A DNA stretch of 64,000 bases, taken from NCBI RefSeq assembly GCF_003369565.1, contig NZ_PIOD01000011.1, positions 62,001 to 126,000 on the forward strand, read 5' to 3'. The DNA is from Oceanobacillus chungangensis. GTDB lineage: Bacteria > Bacillota > Bacilli > Bacillales > Amphibacillaceae. Below, one piece after another: positions 8,731-17,875 of this stretch (position 1 is the stretch's first letter; every line of letters begins with the position of its first letter). Position numbers and translations under genes: made by a program. The notes beneath the pieces are model-generated. The model was not told the DNA's origin and ran no database searches. It saw only the letters and a program-made list of their open reading frames with translations.

Positions 8731-9873
8731 CTAACAGCCTAGTTGTCTAGCAATAACAAGTCGTTGAATCTCAGATGTTCCTTCACCGATTTCTAGTAAT
8801 TTAGCATCCCTTAAATAGCGTTCTACTTCATATTCGCGCATATAGCCGTATCCACCATGAATTTGTACTGCTTGGTTTGCCGAACGGAATGCAGTTTCGG
8901 TTGCAAATAGCTTGGCAAACGCCGCTTCTTTACTAAAAGATTTCCCTTTATCCTTCAACCAAGCCGCTTTATGTACCATATTTCTAGCAAGCTCTACCTC
9001 CATCGCCATGTCTGCAAGCTTAAATTGAATCGCTTGAAAGCTGGAAATTGATTTACCAAATTGTTTACGTTCCTTTGCATATTGCAACGACTTTTCTAAT
9101 GCTGCTTGTGCAATGCCTACACCTAATGCGCCAATCGAAATTCTGCCTCCGTCAAGGGTATATAAAAATTGTTTAAATCCTTTACTGGCATCACCTAAAA
9201 GATTCTCCTTTGGAACGCTTACATTATTTAATACGATTTCAGCAGTATCGGACCCGCGCATGCCCAGTTTATCGTAATTACTTGTAATCGTTACACCAAC
9301 AGTATCCACAGGCACTATGAAGGCGGAAATCATGTTCTTCCCTTTATCATTTTTTCCTGTAACAGCTGTAATAATTAACGTTTCAGCATAGCTTGCATTT
9401 GTAATGAAGCACTTTTCACCATTTATTATATAGGAATCATCCTTAAGTACTGCTGTCGTTGCTGTGCCACCAGCATCTGAACCAGCATTTGGCTCAGTTA
9501 ATCCAAATGAACCTAAAGCCACTCCTGATGCAAGCGGTTTCAAAAACTGTTTCTTTTGTTCTTCTGTTCCAAAGTAGTAAATAGGACTGGCTCCAAGTGA
9601 AACAGCTGCTGCATAGCTTAAACCAGTACTTGCACAGACACGACTAATTTCCTCAACAGCAATCGCGTAAGATAATGTATCTCCACCAGAACCACCATAT
9701 TTTTCTGGAAAGGGAATTCCTAATAAACCTAATTCACCCATTTGCTTAAAAATATCAACTGGAAATTTAGCTTGCTCGTCAATTTCAATTGCTCTTGGTT
9801 TTATTACTTCTTCTGCAAACTCATGTACCATACTTTTGACCATTTGCTGTTCCTTAGATAATTCGAAGTTCAT
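8731..9873 (-). CDS. yngJ: Acyl-CoA dehydrogenase (YngJ-like)
   Basis: 380 residues, normal for short/branched-chain acyl-CoA dehydrogenases. The FAD/substrate signature [14 protein letters not shown] is near residue 135, the C-terminal helices with [20 protein letters not shown] follow near 240, and the catalytic glutamate is in [11 protein letters not shown] near 365. It oxidises an acyl-CoA to the enoyl-CoA, passing electrons to ETF. It is the first gene of the yng cluster, followed 33 bases on by the yngH relic. GGGGGCGAAAGG precedes the ATG. By context the substrate is a branched-chain acyl-CoA such as isovaleryl-CoA, but this is inference. Confidence 0.9.
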   Translation of the reverse strand: MNFELSKEQQMVKSMVHEFAEEVIKPRAIEIDEQAKFPVDIFKQMGELGLLGIPFPEKYGGSGGDTLSYAIAVEEISRVCASTGLSYAAAVSLGASPIYYFGTEEQKKQFLKPLASGVALGSFGLTEPNAGSDAGGTATTAVLKDDSYIINGEKCFITNASYAETLIITAVTGKNDKGKNMISAFIVPVDTVGVTITSNYDKLGMRGSDTAEIVLNNVSVPKENLLGDASKGFKQFLYTLDGGRISIGALGVGIAQAALEKSLQYAKERKQFGKSISSFQAIQFKLADMAMEVELARNMVHKAAWLKDKGKSFSKEAAFAKLFATETAFRSANQAVQIHGGYGYMREYEVERYLRDAKLLEIGEGTSEIQRLVIARQLGC

Positions 9874-9918
9874 CCTTTCGCCCCCTAAGGTTATCTGATA
9901 CTTAATTTAAATTTATAG

Positions 9919-9962
9919 TGAATACTAGGAATTCTAAAATCAAAGTCAATTCCTAGTATTCA
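9919..9962. promoter_or_regulatory. 15-bp perfect inverted repeat upstream of yngJ
   Basis: TGAATACTAGGAATT (9919-9933) and AATTCCTAGTATTCA (9948-9962) are exact inverse complements with a 14-base loop. It lies 46 bp before the yngJ start and 156 bp after the parC stop. It could terminate parC transcription (no good T-run) or be an operator for the acyl-CoA operon. Confidence 0.5.
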
Positions 9963-10117
9963 TAAAAATAAAATATAATTTAATTGTATACTCTCCCGTG
10001 AAAATAGAAAAGGATTTGTTTATGAAAACGAGTCAATTCTGGAATTCATTTTAATATCTTGACAAACACCTAATCCTTTGCGCAAATTGTTTAGCAGCAC
10101 TTATGCTATACATGATC

Positions 10118-12562
10118 TTAACTGCCATCAAAAGGACGTAGATATTGTGCTTCCTTCCACACATCTACTACTTCACCTTGATTATCTGCATCTATAACGA
10201 ATGACCCGTTACTGTTTCGTCCACTTGCTGATAGTCCAAGTGGGAGTACTTGATGCGTTTCCCCATTAGAAGTTAGGAAGTTTATTTTATCCTGCTCATT
10301 CACAACAAAGAAGCCTCTCACACGATGTGGCTTACTCTTTAATTCTTTTAACATAACAAATCCTCTTTTTGCGCGACTTGTCCGTTCAAATTCTTGTAAT
10401 CTCATTCGTTTACTTGCTCCGCGCTGTGTAATGATAAACAGCGATGGGTTACTTAACTCGTCAAATACTTGACCATTAACCACATATTCATCGTCTTTTA
10501 ATTGAATCGCTTTTACACCTGCAGCACGTTGGCCAACAACGTTAATTTCGTCTTCTTTATACCATAATCCGTATCCTCTATTTGAAGTAACAAATACTTC
10601 GGATTTCCCATCTGTTACATGCACACTTACAACTTCATCATCCTGCTTTAAATTTAAAGCAATGAGTGCCTTAGAATGACGTTGTGCATTGTATAGCATT
10701 AATTCACTCCGCTTCACCATTCCATTTTTCGTGAAGAATACGAAAAATTTATCTTCGTCAAAGTTACGAATTGGAATACATTGAATGATATGCTCATCCT
10801 TTTCAAAGGATGCAAGATTCGATATGTGCTGGCCAATATCTTTCCAGCGAATATCAGGCATTTCATGGACAGGTAAAATCCAATATTTCCCCTTATTAGT
10901 AAATAGTAAAATCTTATCTGTCGTGTTTACCTCAATTAATGAAACAAGATGGTCCTGATCTTTAATCGCCAAGTCCTCACCATTTGAAGCAGTGTAAGAG
11001 CGTATACTCGTACGCTTCAAATATCCATCTTTTGAAATTGAGACGAGAACATCTTCACTAGCGATCATAACCTCAATATTAATTTTTAATTCTTCTATTT
11101 TATCTTCAATTGCTGTTCTTCTTGGATCTTGAAATGTTTTCTTAATCTGGCGCAAATCCTTTTTAATCGTTTGGAGAAGAACCTTTTCACTTCCAAGAAT
11201 TGCTTCTAACGCTTCAATTTGATTGAATAAATCCTCGGCTTCTTTTTGTAGCTGTGTAATATCCGTGTTGGTTAAGCGATAAAGCTGGAGCATGACAATC
11301 GCTTCTGCTTGCGCTTCGGAGAAATAATATGCAGCTATAATTCGTTTCTTAGCATCCTGCTTATCCTTAGATGAACGAATCGTGACAATCAATTCATCAA
11401 GAATGGAGATTGCTTTTATTAATCCTTCGACAATATGTGCACGATCTCTCGCTTTTTTAAGATCAAAGGTTGATTGTCTTGTTACTACTTCTTTTTGATG
11501 ATCAATATACGCGTCAAGTATTTGCGATAGAGATAATAATTTCGGAGTACGATTTTGAATAGCAACCATATTAAAATGATAGTTCACTTGTAAATCCGTA
11601 TTTTTATATAAATAGTTTAGGATACCTTCACTATTTACTTCTTTTTTCAATTCAACTACTACTCTTAATCCTGTACGATCCGATTCATCACGAACTTCCG
11701 CTATTCCCTCTACCTTACGATCAACACGAAGCTCGTCCATTTTCTTAACCATGCTTGCTTTATTTACTTCATATGGGATTTCCTCAATCACGATTTGTTC
11801 ACGATTACCACGTATTTCTTCAATTCTAGCTTTCCCGCGAACAATGATTTTCCCACGACCTGTCTCATAAGCTTTCTTTATTCCTTCGACACCTTGAATA
11901 ATCCCGCCTGTAGGGAAGTCAGGTCCTTTAATAACCTTCATTAGCTCTTCAATTGTTGCCTCTGGCTTTTCAATCTTCATGATTACAGCATCAATTACTT
12001 CTGCTAGATTATGTGGGGGAATATCTGTTGCATATCCAGCTGATATTCCTGTTGAACCATTTACAAGCAAATTAGGAAATTTAGCTGGAAGGACAACTGG
12101 CTCTAACGTAGTCTCGTCAAAGTTAGGGATAAAATCAACGGTCTCTTTATCAATGTCGCGAAGTAATTCTGAAGAAATAGCAGAAAGTCTAGCCTCCGTA
12201 TATCGCATTGCAGCTGCCGGGTCACCATCCATACTCCCATTGTTACCATGCATTTCAATTAATTCACTTCTTAATTTCCAATCTTGGCTCAAACGAACCA
12301 TTGCCTCATAAACAGAGGAATCACCATGTGGATGATAATTCCCAATTACGTTACCGACTGTTTTAGCAGATTTACGAAATATTCTATCATGTGTATTCTT
12401 TTCTACATGCATCGCATATAAAATTCTACGTTGAACAGGTTTTAATCCATCTCTGACATCTGGTAAAGCCCTGTCCTGTATAATATATTTACTATACCTT
12501 CCGAATCGATCGCCTATTGCTTCTTCTAGTGGAAGGTCTAAAAACTTCTCAGGTTGTGACAA
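10118..12562 (-). CDS. parC: DNA topoisomerase IV subunit A
   Basis: 814 residues, the usual ParC/GrlA length. The breakage-reunion domain has the quinolone-resistance region HPHGDSSVYEAMVR with the sensitive-type Ser and Glu, followed by the catalytic tyrosine in MRYTEARLS near residue 120. The C-terminal half forms the beta-pinwheel that wraps DNA. With ParE it decatenates daughter chromosomes. The start is a TTG at 12562 (LSQPEKFLDLP in family alignment), preceded by AAGGGGGGG. Only 12 bp separate it from parE, so the two are co-transcribed. A search of the preserved GyrA-box was not possible here; ParC is favoured over GyrA by the pairing and the gene neighbourhood. Confidence 0.95.
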   Translation of the reverse strand: MSQPEKFLDLPLEEAIGDRFGRYSKYIIQDRALPDVRDGLKPVQRRILYAMHVEKNTHDRIFRKSAKTVGNVIGNYHPHGDSSVYEAMVRLSQDWKLRSELIEMHGNNGSMDGDPAAAMRYTEARLSAISSELLRDIDKETVDFIPNFDETTLEPVVLPAKFPNLLVNGSTGISAGYATDIPPHNLAEVIDAVIMKIEKPEATIEELMKVIKGPDFPTGGIIQGVEGIKKAYETGRGKIIVRGKARIEEIRGNREQIVIEEIPYEVNKASMVKKMDELRVDRKVEGIAEVRDESDRTGLRVVVELKKEVNSEGILNYLYKNTDLQVNYHFNMVAIQNRTPKLLSLSQILDAYIDHQKEVVTRQSTFDLKKARDRAHIVEGLIKAISILDELIVTIRSSKDKQDAKKRIIAAYYFSEAQAEAIVMLQLYRLTNTDITQLQKEAEDLFNQIEALEAILGSEKVLLQTIKKDLRQIKKTFQDPRRTAIEDKIEELKINIEVMIASEDVLVSISKDGYLKRTSIRSYTASNGEDLAIKDQDHLVSLIEVNTTDKILLFTNKGKYWILPVHEMPDIRWKDIGQHISNLASFEKDEHIIQCIPIRNFDEDKFFVFFTKNGMVKRSELMLYNAQRHSKALIALNLKQDDEVVSVHVTDGKSEVFVTSNRGYGLWYKEDEINVVGQRAAGVKAIQLKDDEYVVNGQVFDELSNPSLFIITQRGASKRMRLQEFERTSRAKRGFVMLKELKSKPHRVRGFFVVNEQDKINFLTSNGETHQVLPLGLSASGRNSNGSFVIDADNQGEVVDVWKEAQYLRPFDGS

Positions 12563-12574
12563 ACCAACCCCCCC

Positions 12575-14530
12575 TTATTCCTTTGTAATTTTCTCATTCT
12601 CTAGTATTGTGGCATCTTCTTCCAAACCAAATTCAACATTATTTTCAATCCACTTTCTTCGTGGCTCTACTTTATCACCCATTAATGTCGTAATTCTGCG
12701 GTCTGCACGAGCAAAGTCATCGATCGTTACTCGAATTAATGTACGGGTTTCTGGATTCATCGTCGTATCCCATAATTGATCTGCGTTCATTTCCCCAAGA
12801 CCTTTATATCGTTGTACAGTATAACCATTTTTAAATTCTTGTACTGCTCTTTTCATTTCCTCTTCATCCCAGGCATAGACAACTTTCTCACTCTTTCCTT
12901 TTCCTTTGGAAATTTTAAAGAGCGGTGGTAGACCAATAAATACTTTGCCAGCCTCTATTAGCTTACGCATGTAGCGATAGAAGAAGGTTAACAATAATAC
13001 TTGAATATGTGCTCCGTCTGTATCAGCATCTGTCATGATAATCACTTTGTCATATTGTACATCTTCTAAATCAAAGTCACTTCCGACACCTGCACCAATT
13101 GTGTGAATGATTGTAGATATTTCTTCATTTTTCATAACATCTTCAAGCTTTGCCTTCTCGGTGTTTATGACTTTTCCTCTTAGTGGAAGTACTGCTTGGA
13201 ACTTACGATCTCTTCCCTGTTTAGCAGATCCACCAGCAGAATCACCCTCTACCAAATAAAGTTCATTTCGTTTTGGATTTCTTGACTGTGCAGGAGTAAG
13301 CTTCCCACTCAATAATGTATCTCTCTTTTTCCGCTGTTTTCCAGTTCTTGCTTCTTCTCTTGCTTTTCTAGCAGCATCGCGTGCCTCTTTAGCCTTTAAG
13401 GATTTTCTTGTTAACATGCCAGCAATATCTGGATTTTCTTCGAGAAAATAAGATAGATGTTCTGAAACAATGCTATCTACAACAGACCTAGCCTCAATTG
13501 TTCCAAGTCTCCCTTTGGTTTGACCCTCAAATTGCAGCTTATCCTCAGGAACGCGTACGGAAACAACCGCAGTCATCCCTTCACGAATATCGGATCCTTC
13601 GAGGTTTTTATCTTTTTCTTTTAAGAGTCCTGTTCTTCTTGCATACTCATTAATTGTTCTTGTAATTGCTGTTCTTGCTCCTGATTCATGGGTACCACCG
13701 TCTCTAGTACGAACATGGTTAACAAAAGATAACATTGTCTCTGAATAGCCATCATTATACTGAAAAGCAAATTCAACTTCAATTTCCTGTTGCTCACCCT
13801 CAAAGGAAACGATTGGACTAAGTGTATCTTTTTCTTCATTTAAGTAACTAACAAACGACTCAATCCCGTTCGGATAATGGAATATTTCCTTATCTTCCGT
13901 TCGTTGATCGTTCAGCTCAATTGTGATCCCTTTTAATAAAAATGCTGACTCACGTAACCGCTCCGAAATAATTTCATAATCATAGATTAATGAGGAGAAA
14001 ATTAATGCATCTGGTTTAAAATGAATAATAGTTCCACTCTTCTTTGTCGGACCATGTTTTTCTAATGTTGTATCAGGCTTCCCACCATTTACAAATCGTT
14101 GTTTGAAGGTTTGTCCATCTCGAAATATTGTTACCTCTAACCATTCCGAAAGGGCATTTACTACTGAAGCCCCTACTCCATGCAGACCTCCACTTGTTTT
14201 ATAGCCACCCTGTCCGAATTTACCGCCTGCATGTAGTACGGTAAAAATCACTTCCGTGGTAGGCTTTCCAGAACTATGTAACCCAGTTGGTATTCCTCTA
14301 CCACTATCTTCTACAGAAATACTATTGTCTTTATGAATCGTCACTTTAATTTCATTTCCATAACCGGATAACGCCTCATCAACGGCATTGTCTACAATTT
14401 CAAATACGAGGTGATGTAGTCCTCGACTATCTGTACTACCAATGTACATCCCCGGTCTTTTTCTTACAGCATCAAGACCTTCCAGAACTTGAATGGATTC
14501 ATCGGTATATTGGGTTGGTTGATTGGTCAA
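12575..14530 (-). CDS. parE: DNA topoisomerase IV subunit B
   Basis: 651 residues. The GHKL ATPase domain shows FEIVDNAVDEALSG, DSGRGIPTG and GGLHGVGASVVNAL; the TOPRIM domain shows YLVEGDSAGGSAKQGRDR and DADTDGAHI. The C-terminus carries RRKWIENNVEFG. It powers ParC-mediated strand passage. The start codon is TTG at 14530: the upstream ATG (14538) is out of frame and reads only three codons before a TGA that overlaps this TTG. AAAGGAG lies 11 bases upstream. A LexA-like box lies about 50 bp upstream, and B. subtilis parEC is known to be SOS-regulated, so induction by DNA damage is likely. Confidence 0.95.
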   Translation of the reverse strand: MTNQPTQYTDESIQVLEGLDAVRKRPGMYIGSTDSRGLHHLVFEIVDNAVDEALSGYGNEIKVTIHKDNSISVEDSGRGIPTGLHSSGKPTTEVIFTVLHAGGKFGQGGYKTSGGLHGVGASVVNALSEWLEVTIFRDGQTFKQRFVNGGKPDTTLEKHGPTKKSGTIIHFKPDALIFSSLIYDYEIISERLRESAFLLKGITIELNDQRTEDKEIFHYPNGIESFVSYLNEEKDTLSPIVSFEGEQQEIEVEFAFQYNDGYSETMLSFVNHVRTRDGGTHESGARTAITRTINEYARRTGLLKEKDKNLEGSDIREGMTAVVSVRVPEDKLQFEGQTKGRLGTIEARSVVDSIVSEHLSYFLEENPDIAGMLTRKSLKAKEARDAARKAREEARTGKQRKKRDTLLSGKLTPAQSRNPKRNELYLVEGDSAGGSAKQGRDRKFQAVLPLRGKVINTEKAKLEDVMKNEEISTIIHTIGAGVGSDFDLEDVQYDKVIIMTDADTDGAHIQVLLLTFFYRYMRKLIEAGKVFIGLPPLFKISKGKGKSEKVVYAWDEEEMKRAVQEFKNGYTVQRYKGLGEMNADQLWDTTMNPETRTLIRVTIDDFARADRRITTLMGDKVEPRRKWIENNVEFGLEEDATILENEKITKE

Positions 14531-14578
14531 TTGACCATCAACTCCTTTCTAAAAATACTCATACTAATAATATCAGAA

Positions 14579-14592
14579 CAAACATTCGTTTG
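14579..14592. promoter_or_regulatory. LexA (SOS) box upstream of parE
   Basis: CAAACATTCGTTTG is a symmetrical match to the Gram-positive LexA box CGAAC-N4-GTTCG, differing only at one symmetric pair. It lies within the probable parE promoter region, upstream of GATATTAT. LexA control of parEC is established in B. subtilis. Confidence 0.65.
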
Positions 14593-14990
14593 CGATATAT
14601 TCTTCATTTTGTAAAACTGTTTCAATTCTTTTTGCTTTTTAAGTAAAGATGATAACGATTAGATTATATAAAGTGCGACTTAAGCTTTGGAGACGAGGTG
14701 TCTCACGGACCGACCGCTGCGGAAATACACTACGCTTTCCGCGGGCGGCTGGTGAGCCTCTTTGTGCTAACGAAATTCAAGGTCTCACGGAGGCCGTTCC
14801 TATTGCTCTATGTCGCATTTTATATCGATTCCGACAATCAGTGCAAAAGGAATGTTAACAAAAATAATTATAGTACACTTATAATAGCCCAGAACACGGT
14901 AATAAGTATACTATAATTAAGGGTTGATTGCATTTGCTTGCGATAAAGTCAAATTCAAGTGTAATGATATTTATTTTCATTCGAAGAAAA
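14593..14990. other. Intergenic region between parE and yneT
   Basis: About 400 bp without a credible gene apart from the family 1 repeat at 14721-14802. Short plus-strand frames across it are products of the GC-rich repeat and show no ribosome binding site. Confidence 0.4.
14721..14802. repeat. Dispersed repeat family 1, copy 2 (right end lost)
   Basis: The left terminus GGAAATACAC and the core CGCTTTCCGCGGGCGGCTGG match copy 1 exactly for about 45 bases, and GGTCTCACGGAGGCC matches its middle. After about 14802 the sequence diverges and the expected GTGTATTTCC right end is absent. Confidence 0.75.
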
Positions 14991-15013
14991 AGGATGACAG
15001 AGCATGTCATCCT
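14991..15013 (-). terminator. Intrinsic terminator after yneT
   Basis: AGGATGACA and TGTCATCCT form a 9-bp stem with a 5-base loop, followed on the minus strand by TTTTTCTTCG. It begins 10 bases after the yneT stop. Confidence 0.85.
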
Positions 15014-15023
15014 AAATCTTACT

Positions 15024-15440
15024 TTATTTTACTAACACCGAATGGACTACCTTTATGCATAAATCCATAATTACTGTAAAATCATGTTCTTTGAGGTAAT
15101 GGTACGCCTCTTCGTTAACAATCCCTTGCTGTGCCCAAAAAACTTTTGCATTTGTCATTGTAGCGTCTTTTGCAATTTCTGGCAAATATTCTGGACGTCT
15201 AAATACGTTAATTAAATCAAATTCTTCTGGAATATCCTGTAAAGACGCATAAGCTTTCTCGCCTAAAACTTCTACAACTGTAGGATTCACAGGAATTATT
15301 CGATACCCATTTTCTTGCATTTTCTTTGATATTTGATAGGAAGTGCGTTCCGGATTATCAGAGAGTCCTACTACAGCAATTGTCTTAGTAGATTCTAATA
15401 TTTCTTTCAATTTTTCTTTCGATGGATTTTCCCAAGACAT
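15024..15440 (-). CDS. yneT: CoA-binding domain protein (YneT-like)
   Basis: 138 residues forming a single Rossmann-type CoA-binding domain: KTIAVVGLSDNPERTSYQIS near residue 20 is the nucleotide loop, with FDLINVFRRPEYLPEI and KVFWAQQGIVNEEA following, as in succinyl-CoA synthetase-type CoA domains. The family is widespread; the biochemical role is not established. It is divergent from plsY, the same arrangement as yneT/plsY in B. subtilis. AAGGAGGATACCATA precedes the ATG. Confidence 0.85.
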   Translation of the reverse strand: MSWENPSKEKLKEILESTKTIAVVGLSDNPERTSYQISKKMQENGYRIIPVNPTVVEVLGEKAYASLQDIPEEFDLINVFRRPEYLPEIAKDATMTNAKVFWAQQGIVNEEAYHYLKEHDFTVIMDLCIKVVHSVLVK

Positions 15441-15700
15441 TATGGTATCCTCCTTGTAATTATCATAATAACTTCAAATCAATTGGAGAAGTGAAACTAA
15501 TTTTTCGATATCTATCGTAATTATAGCACACGTTTTTTATTAATTACAAAATAACGGCTATTAGAGTCCAGCTGTGAAGAGTAAATTCGGAGACATTTTT
15601 CAGGAAAAATTATTTTTTTATTCTCTCTCCGTGTACTTCATGCTAAAATGAGTAATGAAGTTGGACACTCATTTGATAAAATTAGAAAGTAGGATGTACG

Positions 15701-16285
15701 ATGGAATATATATTATTTGTCATTATCGCGTATCTATTAGGATCCATTCCATCCGCGTTAATTGTTGGAAAAATTGGTTATAAAGTTGATATTCGTGAGC
15801 ATGGAAGTGGGAATTTAGGTGCCACGAATGCTTTCCGTGTTTTAGGAATAAAGGCTGGAATTATTGTAACATTGGCAGATATTTTAAAGGGGACAATTGC
15901 AGTATTAATCCCATTACTTTTTGATGTAGATTTGAATCGCTTAATAATCGGGATCTTCGCGGTTATAGGACATACATATCCGCTTTTTGCTAAATTTAAA
16001 GGCGGAAAGGCAGTTGCAACTTCTAGTGGAATTATATTAGGTATAAACCCATTATTATTTATCATTATGATTATTACTTTCATCTTATCATTGTATATCA
16101 CGAAATATGTTTCCTTATCCTCGATGGTTACAGGAGTAATAAGTACATTGGTTGCTATATTTTTCCAAGATATTAGTCTAATCATTTTAATTGCGCTTCT
16201 AACAATTTTTGTTTTTTATCGTCATCGAGAAAATATTAAGCGAATTCGAAACGGAACAGAACCTAAAATTAAATGGATGGGATGA
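15701..16285 (+). CDS. plsY: Acyl-phosphate:glycerol-3-phosphate acyltransferase
   Basis: 194 residues with five predicted membrane segments. The three PlsY motifs are visible: [11 protein letters not shown] near residue 15, [16 protein letters not shown] near 35 and [12 protein letters not shown] near 105. It acylates glycerol-3-phosphate with acyl-phosphate from PlsX, the first step of phospholipid synthesis at the membrane. AGGATGTACG precedes the ATG. An extended -10 (TGCTAAAAT, ending near 15651) lies about 50 bp upstream. It is one of the few plus-strand genes here and ends in its own terminator. Confidence 0.95.
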   Translation: MEYILFVIIAYLLGSIPSALIVGKIGYKVDIREHGSGNLGATNAFRVLGIKAGIIVTLADILKGTIAVLIPLLFDVDLNRLIIGIFAVIGHTYPLFAKFKGGKAVATSSGIILGINPLLFIIMIITFILSLYITKYVSLSSMVTGVISTLVAIFFQDISLIILIALLTIFVFYRHRENIKRIRNGTEPKIKWMG

Positions 16286-16313
16286 TTCAATAAATTGAAT
16301 CATCCTATTTTTT
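16281..16313 (+). terminator. Terminator of plsY
   Basis: GATGATTCAAT and ATTGAATCATC form an 11-bp stem with a 2-base gap, followed by TATTTTTTC. The left arm includes the plsY stop codon. Confidence 0.85.
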
Positions 16314-16370
16314 CGTTTACAATCAAGGAAGTTATAAAGAATACAATTAGCTGGAGATGAAGATCGATTC

Positions 16371-16598
16371 ATGAAATATATATTTATCGGACTAATTAAG
16401 TTTTATCGAGCAGTCATAAGCCCCTTCACGCCTGCAACTTGCCGATTCTATCCAACTTGCTCCGAGTATGGATTAGAAGCATTTAAACGATTTGGGGCAA
16501 TTAAGGGTTTCTATTTAACAATTAAAAGGATTAGTAAATGCCATCCTTTTCACCCGGGTGGAGTCGATTTGGTACCCGAAAAAGAAAAAAATAAATAA
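16371..16598 (+). CDS. yidD: Membrane protein insertion efficiency factor YidD
   Basis: 75 residues, the normal YidD length. The conserved core is complete: [12 protein letters not shown], then the three-cysteine pattern [11 protein letters not shown] near residue 22, followed by [11 protein letters not shown]. YidD assists YidC-dependent insertion of membrane proteins. The ATG at 16371 is preceded by GGAGATGAAG at a rather long spacing. It lies 85 bp after plsY on the same strand but beyond its terminator. In B. subtilis yidD (ytjA) sits elsewhere, so this placement is local to the lineage. Confidence 0.93.
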   Translation: MKYIFIGLIKFYRAVISPFTPATCRFYPTCSEYGLEAFKRFGAIKGFYLTIKRISKCHPFHPGGVDLVPEKEKNK

Positions 16599-16599
16599 G

Positions 16600-16617
16600 A
16601 GAGGAACAATAGCCTCT
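16600..16617. terminator. Weak hairpin between convergent yidD and yneQ
   Basis: AGAGG and CCTCT form a short 5-bp stem with a 8-base loop directly between the two stop codons. T-runs occur on both sides, so it may serve both directions, but the stem is weak. Confidence 0.4.
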
Positions 16618-16618
16618 T

Positions 16619-16930
16619 CTATTTATTTTTGATTAAATTGAATCGGTTTAACTGCTCCCACTTGCCCTCTTTGCGCAATACTTCTTCTTGATGCACCCCA
16701 AATAAATCATAATGTGGATATTGTTCCTTCCTATCGATCCAGTTCTCTTGGAGTCCGTATTTTTTACCCCATGAAATTAATTTTTCTATATCATTACAGC
16801 CCACTTTTGTTACAGTAGTACTGTCTGGAAATCTATCATCTTGCCAATAGTGGGTTAAAAAATCAATCTTTCCACTTTTGACATTTTCCTTCCATGTGAC
16901 TAGTTCTTCTCGTTTTATCCCAAAGGCCAT
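16619..16930 (-). CDS. yneQ: YneQ-like conserved protein of unknown function
   Basis: 103 residues beginning MAFGIKREELVTWKENV, matching the B. subtilis YneQ family start. Conserved stretches are FLTHYWQDDRFPDSTTVTKVG, WGKKYGLQENWI and YPHYDLFG; no enzyme motif is recognised. I use the ATG at 16930, which overlaps the yneP stop as TAATG and has GAAGGGAG upstream. A longer in-frame version starting 14 codons earlier would lie inside yneP and is rejected. Co-transcription with yneP is likely. Function is not known. Confidence 0.82.
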   Translation of the reverse strand: MAFGIKREELVTWKENVKSGKIDFLTHYWQDDRFPDSTTVTKVGCNDIEKLISWGKKYGLQENWIDRKEQYPHYDLFGVHQEEVLRKEGKWEQLNRFNLIKNK

Positions 16931-17355
16931 TACAATTCTCCCTTCATACTCTCGATGTATGCTTGATGCCATTCGGGAAAGGATCTCCGCAATGATAGAG
17001 GTCTAAAAGTATCTTTCTTAACAATTACATGTTTCGTAGTTCCACTTACCGCTACTTCTCCGTTAGCATCTGTAATATTATACCCATAAGTAGTTCTGAG
17101 TCCGTCGTATTCCTCTATCCATGTTTCGACGTATACATCTTCTCCGTATTTCACAGGCTTCTTAAATGAGAGCTGCGCATCGATTACTGGTGATACTACA
17201 TTTTCTTCTTCAATTTTTGCATAACTTAATCCTAAACTCTCGATGTACTTTGTACGCCCTATTTCAAACCATACTAAATAGTTAGCGTGATAGACAACAC
17301 CCATTTGATCTGTTTCTTGATATCTTACTTCTATTGGTGTACGAACAATATTCAA
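16930..17355 (-). CDS. yneP: Acyl-CoA thioesterase, 4HBT/YbgC family (YneP-like)
   Basis: 141 residues, a single hot-dog fold. The N-terminal signature VRYQETDQMGVVYHANYLVWFE includes the active-site Asp and the histidine/asparagine of the YbgC family, followed by GRTKYIESLGLSY. The family hydrolyses acyl-CoA thioesters in the cytoplasm. The start is TTG at 17355 with GGGGGAAAGAGA upstream; no closer ATG fits the family start. It is translationally coupled to yneQ. Confidence 0.88.
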   Translation of the reverse strand: MNIVRTPIEVRYQETDQMGVVYHANYLVWFEIGRTKYIESLGLSYAKIEEENVVSPVIDAQLSFKKPVKYGEDVYVETWIEEYDGLRTTYGYNITDANGEVAVSGTTKHVIVKKDTFRPLSLRRSFPEWHQAYIESMKGEL

Positions 17356-17509
17356 TCTCTTTCCCCCTATATTTCCTACTCTTCTATTATATTAGCATAA
17401 AATGATTAGATAATTGAAAATTGATATTCGTACCTAATAAAACATCTTTAAATCCAGATTATGTAAATTTTAGATTTTATTCAACAGGCCTTTCTCAATG
17501 TATAAATTC

Positions 17510-17549
17510 AACTATGGCTGTCGCACAAGAGTTTACGACAGCCATAGTT
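17510..17549 (-). terminator. Hairpin after tlp
   Basis: AACTATGGCTGTCG-type arms (17510-17523 and 17536-17549) form a 14-bp perfect stem with a 12-base loop, 12 bases beyond the tlp stop. The following T-content on the minus strand is poor, so termination may be partial. Confidence 0.65.
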
Positions 17550-17561
17550 TCCAAAGTTATA

Positions 17562-17777
17562 TTAAGATTCATCTTGTATTTCTTCACGCATTACTTCAAT
17601 GGCTTGTTCTCGGCGTTTATTTTTAGCTATAATTTGTTCTTTTTCTACTCCATCTGAAAACTGCATTGTTTCATTTGCTTCATCCATATTTTCAATCGTA
17701 TTTTGTATCATACTTTGTAATTTACCGGCATTGTCGCTTCGATCATCTGGGTTTGGTTTTCTAAAGTTATTGGTCAT
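17562..17777 (-). CDS. tlp: Small acid-soluble spore protein Tlp
   Basis: 71 residues. FRKPNPDDRSDNAGKLQSMI and the acidic helical remainder ENMDEANETMQF match the Tlp family, a forespore thioredoxin-like small acid-soluble protein in name only; it has no CxxC. The start is the ATG at 17777 with AAAGGAG seven bases upstream; an ORF extended ten codons would include the ribosome binding site. In B. subtilis tlp lies between citB and yneP, as here. Expression in the forespore (SigG) is expected from the family; I did not identify the promoter with confidence. Confidence 0.9.
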   Translation of the reverse strand: MTNNFRKPNPDDRSDNAGKLQSMIQNTIENMDEANETMQFSDGVEKEQIIAKNKRREQAIEVMREEIQDES

Positions 17778-17840
17778 TTTCATTCTCCTTTCTATAATTA
17801 TTATCATACCAATTGTAATCTAAATTATACGATAAAAAAT

Positions 17841-17868
17841 GTCCCTTTCTTAATACACAAGAAGGGAC
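17841..17868 (-). terminator. Terminator of the FbpB-like micro-gene
   Basis: GTCCCTT and AAGGGAC with further pairing (TCTT/AAGA) form a stem followed on the minus strand by ATTTTTTATCG. It starts 8 bases beyond the micro-gene stop. Confidence 0.8.
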
Positions 17869-17875
17869 AACTGGA

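Noticed and set aside
14649-14916. Short plus-strand frames between parE and yneT
   Set aside because: They cross repeat copy 2 and lack ribosome binding sites and codon bias.
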